Positions 35,653-46,674 of a stretch of 64,000 nt of DNA are shown here, piece after piece. Origin of the DNA: Pseudopithomyces maydicus (Eukaryota > Ascomycota > Dothideomycetes > Pleosporales > Didymosphaeriaceae); NCBI GenBank assembly GCA_026873275.1, contig JANTUC010000008.1:1860001-1924000 (forward strand), written 5' to 3'. Each line of letters opens with the position of its first letter. Position 1 is the stretch's first letter. The notes beneath the pieces were generated by a model, which worked only from the letters and a program-made list of their open reading frames with translations, was not told the DNA's origin and searched no databases. The translations under genes and the position numbers were made by a program.

Positions 35653-36333
35653 ATGAATCCCGTGTCCTCGTCGCTATTGCGCCGCTTCGCCAGGCCCTCT
35701 GTGCCGCGAGCGGCATGGGCAACACCCCCGGAATGCATTCCGATGCAAAAGCGACTTTTCCATCCACCGAGAACAATTCTGCCGAACCTCCGCCGCCCGA
35801 CTCCGGTTCTATGCAACGCCCACCTGCCGCGTGCGACTGTGCGATACGAGTCCACCCCTCGAGCAACTCGCCGGGAACCACGACCCAGGCGCCCGAGTCC
35901 CGCCTGGACCGCGACCAGGTGCCCGCTTACGAGCTCACCTTTACCTGCAAAGCCTGCAGCACACGCTCGTCTCACCGCATCTCCAAGCAGGGATATCACC
36001 ATGGAACCGTCTTGATATCATGTCCAGGGTGCAAGAACCGACATCTGATCAGCGACCACATGAAGGTAGGCAGGCGTAGCTCACTACAGCCTGGCCTAGA
36101 TGGCTGACTTGATATAGATCTTCTCCGACAAAGGTATCACGCTAGAAGACATCATGCGCGATAAGGGCAACCTCGTCAAACGTGGCACTATAGGTGCTGA
36201 GGGAGACGTCGAGTTTTGGGATGACGGAACTACCTCTCCGCGATCGGCGCACTTCCACCCAAATTCCAACATTAAGGGCGAGGATGATGCCCCAGAAGGC
36301 ACGCTGACCGAGTCACCCACTAAAGGGTCATAA
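35653..36333 (+). CDS. ZIM17: Mitochondrial Hsp70 escort protein Tim15/Zim17 (zf-DNL)
   Basis: A zinc-finger chaperone of the mitochondrial matrix that keeps Ssc1/mtHsp70 soluble for protein import. The start at 35653 (MNPVSSSLLRRFARP) opens an Arg/Ser-rich presequence. The zinc domain has FTCKAC and LISCPGCKNRHLISDHMK (two CxxC pairs) with HRISKQGYHHGTV between them. A 52-bp intron (36066-36117, GTAGGC..ATAG) joins SDHMK to IFSDKGITLEDIM. The presequence and zinc domain lie in different frames. One extra C in the CCCC run at 35855-35858 joins RYESTP to SSNSPGTTTQAPE and gives 209 residues. The yeast orthologue is essential, so a true null allele is unlikely. Confidence 0.9.
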
Positions 36334-37254
36334 AAGAGGGATAACAAAAATTCAAGGGTGGAATGTTATGAATGTGTATATGTACAATACTGTAAGATAA
36401 GGCGCAGGAGAACAATTGAAGGGTTATGCAGCGACCTCAAAAGTTGAAAGAGATCAATGTCATGTTTTTAAAAAGGTTTATAAGAAATGTAATATATGGA
36501 AACCATAGGTTCCTAGGGATGTACCTCGAGAGCGTAGAACTCCACTGAGCATGGCCATGTCTGAAAAGACCGCCTGGAAAGCACTCTTCTTCTGCTCTTG
36601 AAACACAGTCAGTCTTTTCCATCACGTGGGCAAAACAGCACCTGGGCAGCAGCTAATGTTGTCGTTGCTGTATATCGTTCACGAAGCAGGTGCGACGCAC
36701 CCGGACGACTGCCCAGTCACTTTGAAGGCTCGAATGAACACCCAGATTCTTATAATGAATATACCGCCATCAATTCTAGTGCAATTTGCTGTTTCTGAAC
36801 TCTGAGGTAACACCAGACAGGCACCCGGGGTCCCGGTGCCTGGTATCTGGATGGCACGTGACATCGAATATAGGTCCGTGCATACGCGCAGTTTAGGCGG
36901 TAAACACGCATCACACGCTGTTTGTTGACACTAACGCTATGAATGACAATTACCCCTGGCCATTGGACGCTGTGACTAGTTTGCGCTCGTTACCAAGTAC
37001 ACGACGAGACAATTGGGCGCGCAAATAGCGCGAAACTCGACATAATTTTTCCGCAAAGAGCGACTCCACTTTCACACCCGCACGTTACCTTGTGTACCCT
37101 CCCACTCCGCCCTGAATGGTTCGCGGCCCTCTCTCCTCTGCGTGGCCTTAATAACAGCCATTTAGTGGGACGTCAGATTGGAGTAACACCTCGGGAGGCC
37201 CCTCCCAATTGAGAGCGGCGCGGCTTCCCACTTCATCTGACCCACTTTTTAGCC
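36334..37254. other. Intergenic
   Basis: No gene seen. The last 250 bp upstream of 37255 contains the leader of the SET-domain gene. A GGCACCCGGGGTCCCGGTGCC-like inverted pair lies near 36821-36842. Confidence 0.5.
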
Positions 37255-40188
37255 ATGTTTATCGACCTCACATCAGATGCCTATCGTAACCTGACTTCCT
37301 GCGAAAATCAATCCGGGGTGTTCATTTGCGATCACGAGGGTGCATGTGGCAGAACGTGTCCCTGCAGGATCAATAGAACCACCTGCCGAGAAGGGTGCAA
37401 TTGTCCACAGGATTGTCCCCACCGATTTCCATACTGTCATTGCGAAACTTGCGGCACCGAGTGCCCCTGCAAGAATAATGGCCGTGAGTGTATACCGGGA
37501 AAGTGCAGGCAAGGCAAATGTACAGAACGCTGCTCTTCGATCTACCCGGCAAGGCCTCTGGATTCACTCACTGTGAAAAAGTCTGCTATTCCCGGTGCCG
37601 GAAATGGACTGTTTACCCAAGAGGCTATCAAAAGCCACAGATTCATCAGCAGGTATACAGGTGACATTCTGCCTGACAAGCAGGTGAAAGAATTTGGGGA
37701 GAGGGAAATGACTGCCTTTACGATCAGCCAAGGTGAGACAATTTGTTTTTTTTGTTTCAATGCAATCTGCTAATGCGAACCTAGACATGTCTATACAGGG
37801 CATTAGTCCTACCAACTGGGCGTACTGGGTCAACCACCCCCCTGCAGGCCCCCCAAACAAAACCAACGCCATGTTTTTCACTGTGGAGGGTCCCACCGAG
37901 CGATTCATCGTATTAATGAGTACTCGGTACATAGCTGCAAATACTGAAATTTTCGCTGAGTACTCGTAAGTACTTTCGTGCTTTCTTGGTATGTCTCTTA
38001 CTGACTGAGTCCAAGGTCAGACTATACAGGCTTCGAAGGGCTGTCCAAAGATCACGAATTGTGGACACCGGAGCTACCAGACACCACTGAAGAAGAGCTT
38101 AAAGTAGGCGAATATGTTCTCATCAAGGGCTATGTCGGAGGGCCAAAGCGTACCGAACGCACCGCAGAAGTCTGGGTGGGGATGATTGCACAAACCTACG
38201 AGAATGACAAGTATGGTGTTCATTGGCTCTACCACCACTCTCACCTGGAAAAGGGTGTGCAGTTTCCCGAGTGCCCTCTCGGCCAAGCTCCTTCTTTTGA
38301 ACCGTGGGAGCTCATCATGAGCGAACATACAAGCATCGTCGACGCTGACAAGATAATGACCCGTGTCGAGATGATGGAGCGAGCACAAGAGTCAGAACGC
38401 AAGGTCGGAACCTGGTGGTGGGATTGGGTACTCAGCTTTGATCGAAAATATCAGCCGACCAGGAAACGGTGGACCAACGTTCCCGTGTTGGTCTCATCCA
38501 ACACCTATTTCAAGAAGCGAATTCACATCGACCCCTGGGATTTAGTGCTCAAGTCAAAGGGGTTGAAACCGATAATGAGAGATGAAGGACACGAAGTGAC
38601 CGCAGAAATGTCTACCAAGCTGACATATGTGCGAAAATCAAAAGATGGTTTTGCCACAAGGGCTACGAAGGTTACAAAGATCACAAAAGTTATGAGTAAT
38701 GATGTTGTCCAAAGAGAGATGCCTCGAAGGGCGGGGCTACGAGGGCCTTCACAGAATTCTTCCGATGAGAAAGAAACGCCCACAACCTTGGGAAAACTCC
38801 CCGTCATCAACAGGGAAAGACTCATAGTTCCAAGGAGTTCTCCAGATCTATTCTTAAACACGATCGACATGGAAAGAATCACAGCTCCAAGGAGTCATCC
38901 TCCAAGGAGTCATCCAGATCTATCCTTGAATACGCAAATGAAGCCGAGCCGTCTGCCGAAAGCAAACCAGAAGGCCCAAAAACGGCTTGAGGTGACAACT
39001 ATGACACGCAAGCGTACTCGAGAAGCTTCGGAACTAAGCAGCAGCGAACCAACCTACTCTTCCCGATATCCTAGGCGTAAACGAGCCAAGTCATATCTTG
39101 ATACCACCGAGATCATGGACTCGGAAGAGGAGACAGAGGAAGTGTTGAGTAGAGAGTCGACCCCTTCTTCCGACAAACAACGAGATTCGGTGCCGTTACC
39201 TCAGTCGCCTGCTCTAGAGAGCGACGATGAACCTGTCAACTCCACCAGCGAAACAGCCCCGCTCGACCTCGACCACGAACATGTTGACGACGATGTCAAA
39301 CAGATTCACTTGGAAACTGAGCAGCTCCGTTGTGCGAATGAGGCGGTCCACTTCCCGGTCGATTCAGCTTTCTTGGAAGGCAACGATTCAGTGCAATCTA
39401 CTGAAAAGAACCCAAATCCCTCGGACAGTAGCAGCTCAGTAGAATTTATTGAAAGCAGGCCTGCAAACTTGCATAACAACAGGCTAGCGGACTTTGATGA
39501 TAACGGATCCTTGCACTTTGATGACAATGGACCAGCAGACTTCGACGACACTGGGTCATCATACTTGGAGGATAGTGGACCAGCGCACTACAACGACAAC
39601 GGGCCACTTCACTTCAGCAGCACGAGGCCGCCTGGCCTTAACAATCCAGTGCTCTGCAACAATCCAATGCATCTTGGCAACCTAAGGCAATTTGGCAACC
39701 TAAGGCAATTTGGCAACCAGACGCATCTTGGCAATCGGACGAATTTGGGTAATCAGATGCGATTCAACAACCAAGCACGCCTCAACAACAATCCAGTGTT
39801 CAACAATTCAATACATTCTGACAACCAGATGCGGTTCAACCGTCAAGCGCACCTCAATAACAAGGCATCAGCCATCACAGTCATAGATCTGACTGGACAC
39901 TCGGACGGCGAGTGCAATATCACTACCCCGGACAAGAATCTCTACGCTGATGGAAATCTCTCAACTAACGGGACTGCATCTATGCAGTCCACCGCATCGA
40001 CTGTCCCCACCACAACCATACCCAGCGTGGGTAGTAGTGAACCTAGTCCATGCGCTGCTCAATCGCGCCCGCGTCCCGACCTCCAGCCTGGTTCGCTCGG
40101 ACGTCATAATACCCGCATCCCGTCGCAGGCGTATATGAACTACGCACAATTTTTCCAATTGGGGAAATTCCTCAGACCTCCATCATAG
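37255..40188 (+). CDS. CXC-SET domain protein with C-terminal BAH-like domain (EZH2-related)
   Basis: A probable chromatin methyltransferase-like protein. Residues about 15-95 form a Cys-rich CXC/pre-SET block (CDHEGACGRTCPCR, CREGCNCPQDC, HCETCGTECPC, RECIPGKC) like EZH2. The SET domain (about 105-220) has AIPGAGNGLF, FISRYTGDI, the NH motif in WVNHPPAGPPN and a terminal Tyr in EIFAEYSSDY. Exons are 37255-37732, 37785-37965 and 38016-40188. Both introns (52 and 50 bp) are GT-AG and rebuild FTISQDMSIQ and AEYSSDYTGF. After SET comes a BAH-like module (about 240-340: VGEYVLIKGYVGGPKRTER, WLYHHSHLEKG, PWELIMSEHTSIVDADKI). A long disordered tail with Asp/Asn-rich repeats follows. The product is 943 residues with an intact frame. 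The SET core is divergent, so activity is unproven. Confidence 0.85.
39470..39870 (+). repeat. Coding tandem repeats, Asp/Asn-Gly-Pro and Asn-Leu-Gly types
   Basis: Degenerate short units encode ADFDDNG, LHFDDNG, ADFDDTG, AHYNDNG, then MHLGNLRQFGN-type and MRFNNQARLNN-type units. Two adjacent units (CTAAGGCAATTTGGCAAC) are nearly identical, indicating recent slippage. Confidence 0.8.
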
Positions 40189-42104
40189 GCGGAGCTAAGC
40201 AGCGGCTTTCGACCTTCTACGTACTGCTCAGCTGTATGTAATTAACCCTTGTTAATACTCTCTTCGAATTTTTTTCTTTTCGCTTCATTTGTTTCTTCCA
40301 TCTGTGTCGATTCTTGCATGGCCAGGGCGGGTTTTTTTGTTAAACGCGATAATCATTGGAGCATTTGCATCACGGCATCATGGACACTGTACTACTATAC
40401 GGGGGTTTTATTGGCTGAAGGCGGGATGTTCATTGGATCACGGCGGAGTTCACTTGCATTTGTTTGGCTCTGGAAAACGCATGTGATATAGACGAAGCAT
40501 AGCGAGAGTGAATCAGGGAGACGGTGCGAGCCGTGCGACCTTTTGTGTTACTATATATGGATGTGTCGGTCTATGTGCTTGTTACAATCAGGCCATGCGG
40601 TGAAGACCTTGCCCAGGTGAATGTTGGCATGCCCAATATCGCGATGGCAGACATGGATGTCCATGGGAAGACGGGGAAGGCTACTATCAGTGGGGTGCGG
40701 CAGCGCTAGAACAGGATCGACCTCTAGTAGCCCTGCCAAAAACGACGTTTGCTCACCCTCAACGCCTGACGTCTCTCCTCAATGATCCCTCATCTCCCAA
40801 CTGCCGGGAAACTACAGTACCGGCCCCAGACCCCCTCTCACCACACCCATCAGGTCAGCAATCGATAAGCCAGCCAGCCGCCCTGATCCTGAGTCGAACC
40901 CCACCCACGCCTCAAGCGCATGCAGCCCGCAATGCAGCAATCATTAAGATAAAAAAAAGTGAACAAAAAATAAAGAAAAAAATAATCAAACTCATCAAAC
41001 CCCTCTTTACTTGCCACCACCATACCTAACAATCCACTCACGACTGCAGCTCCAAAATTACAGGGCGTCTCCCAGTTACACGGGCGGCTTCACCAAGCGA
41101 GCGCGCTTACTGCACGTCGCCGGGGTGTGCCCCGGGAAACATGCAACCCCCCCCCCCCCCCTAGCGCTCCAACGCTCCGAAGTCCTATCTACGCCCCAGG
41201 AGGAGCATTTTCTGTGTTAATTTCCTCCGACGGGGGCGCCATGTGCTTGTGCCAAGAGAAGCCTTGCGAAGGCACGAGGAATAGTTCGCTGCGCAGTATT
41301 ACTGTATGTAAGGTCATGTATGTATGTATGTCACTGTGTGCATGTGGGAGTGTATGTATAGCTAGCGCTCCTGCGTCGTGCAGCCGTCTTATCAAAGCGG
41401 CTGCAGCCACGCTGTTTCGAAACATGTCCGCTGCCTTCATACCGCGCCAAACATGCCATCGCGTACGTTCATACATACAGTACACACACAGGCAACCCAC
41501 AAGCATGCCCACATACATACACGCATCCCACATGTGTAAAGTGGCGCCCGGCGAACCGCCAAGCCCCGCGCCTTCCCAATCTCCCTACCCACTCACACAT
41601 GCAGGAACCCGCAGCGTGCTCATCTCGCCATGTGCGCGCCGTTTCGCGTCGAGATTAGAGTTAGCGAGCGGCTACTGTGGGCGGTATGTATGTATGTATG
41701 TACGGCCCTGGGCGTTGGAGTGTAAGTGTGCGTGCCGCGTGCATGGGTAAGCAAGCCACTGTGCTTCTGGATGCGTATATCAAGAGCATGTCACTGCTGG
41801 ATTTTTGCCCGAGACCTCTCTTTTCCCCATCAGAGTCCGGGCACGCTCCTTTTTTTTTCAACGCCTTCCTTCCTTCATCACACGTTCTCACACTCCTTCG
41901 TGATTTTTTTGTTATATACCTTCTTTTGACAGGTTTGATACCTGTGTCAATCAGTCAGTCAGTCAGTCATTCCTTGGCTTTTGCCTCCATCAACCGTTGT
42001 GCGTGCTACGTTCTTGTCGCTCTTTCTGGACCAGATTCTGCGCTTCTACACGCTGTGATTGTGTACATTTTTGGACGTTTCGCAAGTGAGACCTTGGGAA
42101 CAAG
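40189..42104. other. Non-coding stretch
   Basis: About 1.9 kb without a supported gene. It contains a C14-like homopolymer near 41148-41162, GTAT microsatellites (41310-41330, 41685-41702) and a (CAGT)n tract at 41952-41969. The pyrimidine-rich end is probably the promoter and leader of the DUF1996 gene. A GTTCGAC motif (minus strand, about 40895) was tested as a tRNA B box and did not fold. Confidence 0.5.
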
Positions 42105-43854
42105 ATGCGCTACTTTTACGGCGTTGCCGCTTTGCTGGCTGCCCCAGCGAGCAGCACTTTCGTCGTGCAATGCTACTCGTGAGAATTCCCATAACACCCA
42201 CAATGTGTACGTATGTACTCCGTACTGACATACCAATAAAGCCGCCTTTTCGACCAGCGTGCTGATCCCGTGGTGAGCCCGGGAGTCGCATCCGGCCATG
42301 TGCACACCATCACGGGCGGGTCTGGCTTCAATTTCTCCATGACCTACGAGGATGCTAGAGCTTCATCGTGCTCTACTTGCAATATCAAGCAGGGTGCGTC
42401 GTATATCCTTCTACGTCCTCCTCGTATTTTCTAATACCAGACAGACCTCTCCAACTACTGGACCCCCAAGCTCTACTTCAAAGCCGAAAACGGCAGCTTC
42501 ATCGACGTCCCCATCGTCGGCGACACGGATGGCGGCCAAATGGGCGGCATGGCCATATACTACCGTATGCACACACGCCCCTGCCCCTTCCCCTCTCCCG
42601 CCCCTTCCTGATCCATTCGATTGACCCATCTCTCAGTAACCCGCGCCGGCCCGGACAACGACAAGCTCACCGCCTTCCCCAAAGACTTCCGCATGCTCGC
42701 CGGCGACCCCTCCAAGCGCACCCAAACCGACGACTTCGCCTCCCGCGCCGTCTCCTACAAGTGCGTCGGCGTCTCCGGCGACGACATCCGCCACCTCCCC
42801 ACCGACAAGTGCGACCAGATCCGCGCCCAGGTTACCTTCCCCTCCTGCTGGGACGGCAAGAATACAGACTCGGACGACCACAAGTCCCACGTCGCGTACC
42901 CCAAGGATGGGAATTACGACGGCGGCAGGTGCCCCGAGACTCACCCCGTCCATCTCGTCACCCTGTTCTCCGAGGTGTATTACGACACGAGGGGCTTCAA
43001 GGACATGTGGTATGGCGACAAGCAGCCGTTTGTGCTGGCCAACGGGGACGCAACCGGGTACTCGTACCACGGGGACTTCGTCAACGGGTGGGACGTCGAT
43101 GCGCTGCAAAAAGGACTGGACTCGTGCCCCGACGGCGTGGACAACTGCGCGCAGAAGGTCTTCGGCGAGTTCAACTCCCAGGCCGAAACCGGCGCTTGCA
43201 AGTTGCCCTCCATGATCGACGAGCAGGTGGCGGGCGTCCTGGACAAGTTGCCCGGGTGCAACGAGGTTTCGTATGGGCCCGAGGAGGCGGGGAAGCCCAA
43301 GGACTGCGACGCCCCGCAGATGATGACGACGCTTAGTCCCGAGATGGCTGGGTACGTGGACGTCACTGGGGAGGGCTTCACCTACATGGGTTGCGGGAAG
43401 GACAACGCGCTTGAGCGGACGCTCAACGAGGAGCTTCTCACCGGCGACGACATGACGGTCGAGAAGTGCATCGACTTCTGCAAGGGCAAAGGGAAGAAGT
43501 ACGCCGGTATCGAATTCGGATGTAAGCCCCCCTCTTCCCCCCTCTCTCTTATATACACGCTCACCCTCTTAATCACACCCCCACCCATAAAGAAGCATCG
43601 CTGACCTTTCTCCCTTCACAGCCCAATGCTACTGCGGGTCCTCCGTCGCCGCAGACCGCGCCCCCGAAGCCGCCCGCGGCGCAGGAAACTGCCTCATGAA
43701 GTGCGGCGGCAACCAGGACCAGGTGTGCGGTGGCAGCGACGCTATCAGCTTGTATGAGGCGTGCTCGGGCGGTGCTTGCACGAGTGCGGCGAAGAGGGAG
43801 AGCCGGAAGAGGGCGAGTGTGGAGGTTGCGAGGGCGATGAGAGCGAGGGTTTAG
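42105..43854 (+). CDS. Secreted DUF1996 protein with C-terminal WSC domain
   Basis: A predicted extracellular or wall-associated protein. The start MRYFYGVAALLAAPAS forms a signal peptide. DUF1996 follows with RADPVVSPGVASGHVHTITG, CSTCNIKQDLSNYWTPKLYF, CWDGKNTDSDDHKSHVAYP and CPETHPVHLVTLFSEVYYDT. A WSC domain (about residues 375-460: YMGCGKDN..., CIDFCKG, GIEFGSQCYCG, CGGSDAISLYEA) is the likely carbohydrate-binding module. There are five exons: 42105-42178, 42242-42393, 42445-42564, 42637-43521 and 43622-43854. All introns are GT-AG, and the spliced length is exactly 488 codons (487 residues). The last intron interrupts the WSC domain. The C-terminus is basic (KRESRKRA). The exact function of DUF1996 is unknown. 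Confidence 0.92.
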
Positions 43855-44310
43855 GTGGTGTGAAGGGGAGGATGGGAGAGAAGGGAGGGATGTTGGAGGG
43901 TAGAGGAGGGGAGGAGGGGAAGTGTATGTAGTGGGGGATGTGGTGCGGGAGGAGAGGGAGCTAACGCGGATGGGGATCGATGGATATTATGTTCTTGTAT
44001 ATATAGTAGGGATGTCACTCGCTTTGTGAAGATTTTTTTCAGAAATAGATTGACAGTTTGTCGTCTGGACGGTTTGTGTTGTGGTCGGCCGGGATGTGAA
44101 GGGTGATGATGTCGTAGCGCCCTGAACTGAAGCTCTTGCATGAGTACCAAACATTACAGTGATGATCCTCACTGCTCACAAACAAGGGACGACAGAAGTC
44201 ATTTGCAAGCTGAGCCACATTTGCTTCTGTCGGATCTAGAAATGAGATCCATCGCTATATGCACCATCTATCTGCCGTAACTCGTCAATCATATATCTAC
44301 CACAACCCCC
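43855..44310. other. Convergent 3' intergenic
   Basis: Holds the 3' ends of the convergent DUF1996 and phosphoribomutase genes. G-rich at the start. No gene seen. Confidence 0.5.
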
Positions 44311-46071
44311 TCAAGCCAGCTTCAATCCATTCTCCTCCGGCTTGAACCATTCCTTCAGTAAATCCGCCAATATCTCGTTCGCACCCGCCTTCGCTTCATC
44401 GCTGCTCCGCCCCACACACTCAATATACAACTTAATCTTAGGCTCTGTCCCCGACCCCCGCACCGTGAACCGCGCCCCGTCATCCATCTCGCACGTAATC
44501 ATCTGGGCCGTCTTATCAACGGGAAGATCCGGCGTATGATCCTCGCTCTTAGAATCATATCCAACCGTGAGATCTCTCCAGCGCGTTATCTTCCTGCTAC
44601 CCAGCTGCGTCGGATGCGGCGCCGCAAGCCCGCGTATCGCCGTGAACACCGCCGTCGTGGTCGCCGCCGACGGCGAAACAAGATACGTGTTCGCGTCCTC
44701 GAAATATCCCACGTGCTGGTATAGCTTCTGAAGCTGGGCGTAGGGCGTCAGGCCCTGCGCGGCCCAGTGGCTGGCGGCTGTGAGGAAGACGGCCGCCGCG
44801 CTGATGGAGTCCTTGTCGTGCACCGTCTGGGGAATCATGTATCCGAGGGCCTCTTCAAAGGCGAAAGCTACGTCGTATCCGGATTTTGCAAGGTCCCGTG
44901 CTACGTTGCCGAGCCATTTGAAGCCGGTGAGGGTCTCGGTGAAGTGGAAGCCTTCTTTTTGGGCGAGCGCGTGAAGCATGCGGGAGCTCACTGTTGAGGC
45001 TAGCATGGCGAGTTTCTCGCGGGGTTTGGAGGATGGGTAGCGGGAGAAGACGTACGAGCCGAGCAGGATGCCCAGCTGGTTGCCGGTGAAGATGTGCCAT
45101 TGTCCATTGACCTTTTCCGCTGCAGCGAGACGGTCGGCGTCTGGGTCGCTGGCTAGAATTAAGGTAATGGATGAGGCATCTGCGGTTGCCATAGCGAGGT
45201 CGAGAGCGCCTTTCTCCTCGGGATTGGGGAACTTGACAGTGGGGAAATCAGGGTCAGGTTGCGCTTGCTGTTCTACGACCACCATCTGCGAGGCTATCCC
45301 GAGATCTTGCACGCACTGCTGCATAGCTGGGAGCCCGACACCGTGCATAGGCGTGTAAACGAATCTGAGATTCGAATCCAGCTTGACGGACACATCGTCA
45401 AGATGCGCCGCATATTGGACAGCTTTGTGGTATCGATCGCGAACAAGACCCAAGGAGCCTTCCACCATCAGGCACGGTTCATCGATAACGGATGTATCCC
45501 AGCTGACAGGCTCCAGGTTTTCCAGAATCGCCTCGGCTATACCCGCATCGTGCGGCGGAATGATTTGGCATCCATTCTCCCAGTACACTTTGTACCCATT
45601 ATCACGCGCTGGGTTGTGACTCGCCGTTACCATGACGCCCGCCACAGCTCCCAATTCCCTAACACCGAACGGCACAAGCGGGGTATGGCTCGGCGTCTCA
45701 TACCACCAAACCTTTATGCCTTTCGCGACGAAGGCGGCGGCGGCAAGCTTAGCAAACTTCTCCGAGTTGTGGCGCGCATCGCGGCCGATGACCACACCTC
45801 TTTTCTTGGCATCCTTTTCCGTCTTGAGCAGGTAGGCTGCGAGGCCTTGAGATGCTTGGATGACGGTCAGCGAGTTCATGCACGCAAAGCCGGCTTGCAT
45901 GGGCCCGCGGAGGCCCGCGGTACCAAAGGCGATGCGAGGCCGGAGACGGCGGTCGAGCTCGGCGGCGTCGCCCTTGACGAGGAGGTGGTATATTTCATCC
46001 GTGGTGGACTTGTCCTTGTCCAGGCGGAGCCACTCCTCTGCTAACTCTTTCAGATCAGGCGAGATGCCCAT
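44311..46071 (-). CDS. PRM15: Phosphoribomutase / phosphoglucomutase-2 family (PRM15-like)
   Basis: A cytosolic alpha-D-phosphohexomutase interconverting ribose-1-P and ribose-5-P (and weakly glucose phosphates), linking nucleoside salvage to the pentose phosphate pathway. An intronless frame of 586 residues starts at 46071 (MGISPDLKELAEEW). It shows PRIAFGTAGLRGPM, the active-site phosphoserine loop GVMVTASHNPARDNGYK, the metal-binding loop ASDPDADRLAA, the sugar-specificity loop FAFEEALGYM and the phosphate-binding loop RGSGTEPKIKLYIE. Length and motifs match the fungal PGM2/PRM15 subgroup rather than the classical phosphoglucomutase PGM1. It is divergent from the delta-8 desaturase. Confidence 0.93.
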   Translation of the reverse strand: MGISPDLKELAEEWLRLDKDKSTTDEIYHLLVKGDAAELDRRLRPRIAFGTAGLRGPMQAGFACMNSLTVIQASQGLAAYLLKTEKDAKKRGVVIGRDARHNSEKFAKLAAAAFVAKGIKVWWYETPSHTPLVPFGVRELGAVAGVMVTASHNPARDNGYKVYWENGCQIIPPHDAGIAEAILENLEPVSWDTSVIDEPCLMVEGSLGLVRDRYHKAVQYAAHLDDVSVKLDSNLRFVYTPMHGVGLPAMQQCVQDLGIASQMVVVEQQAQPDPDFPTVKFPNPEEKGALDLAMATADASSITLILASDPDADRLAAAEKVNGQWHIFTGNQLGILLGSYVFSRYPSSKPREKLAMLASTVSSRMLHALAQKEGFHFTETLTGFKWLGNVARDLAKSGYDVAFAFEEALGYMIPQTVHDKDSISAAAVFLTAASHWAAQGLTPYAQLQKLYQHVGYFEDANTYLVSPSAATTTAVFTAIRGLAAPHPTQLGSRKITRWRDLTVGYDSKSEDHTPDLPVDKTAQMITCEMDDGARFTVRGSGTEPKIKLYIECVGRSSDEAKAGANEILADLLKEWFKPEENGLKLA

Positions 46072-46674
46072 TTTGTGTGGCTTGTGGGGTGTATGTATGA
46101 GGTCTGTTGAGGTGAGTCTGTCGGTGGGAGAGAAGACGTCAAAGACACTGCCTGCGCTTTTATCGTCTCTATCGCGTCACGCAATTGTGCCTCCTAAAAT
46201 CTTGCGAGGCAAGTGACTGTTGTTGGCGGTGGTCGGTGATGGTTCGGAGCGGAAGGCGCCGCCACCGCGATTACCAATTTTGAGAAAGAGCTGGCAGTCG
46301 CGACCGGCTTCTCAATTCACTAGAATTTGCATACGCAAGGCTCCGATTCCTCGACCTTTGTTCAACCTGTGTTGGCGCTTGAAAATACTCCAATAGGTAC
46401 CCCCCCTTACGAGCCGGATCCATGGTTCATCCGTCCACACGTGGGGCTGCCCCGAGGTTTCCCTGGTCCAAGCTCCCAACGGCGCGCCACGGTGGGATGA
46501 CCTGGCCCTTGAAGGAACACAGCCCTCGTTCGACTCCTCCGCACATGCAGATGGATTCGCAACCTTTGCCCGATGCAGCAAGGCCGTGAACTGACCGCTT
46601 TACTTTCGACTTGACTTCAGCTCCTGCACGACTACCCCTCTCTCTACACACACAATTTCGAACTTCCAGCAACC
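46072..46674. promoter_or_regulatory. Divergent intergenic region, PRM15 / delta-8 desaturase
   Basis: A 603-bp segment holding both promoters. A CT-rich leader (CTACCCCTCTCTCTACACAC) lies just upstream of the desaturase start. No other feature is supported. Confidence 0.45.

Noticed and set aside
37733..37784. Read-through of the SET gene at GETICFFCF as an early-terminating protein
   Set aside because: A good GTGAGA...CTAG intron removes this segment and rebuilds an uninterrupted SET domain.
40860..40930. Possible minus-strand tRNA (GTTCGAC B-box-like motif)
   Set aside because: The flanking bases do not form a T-arm stem, and no acceptor or D-arm is found at the right spacing.
42368..43336. 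322-codon Arg/Pro-rich frame in the DUF1996 gene
   Set aside because: Crosses all inferred introns in the wrong frame; shadow of the DUF1996 coding sequence.
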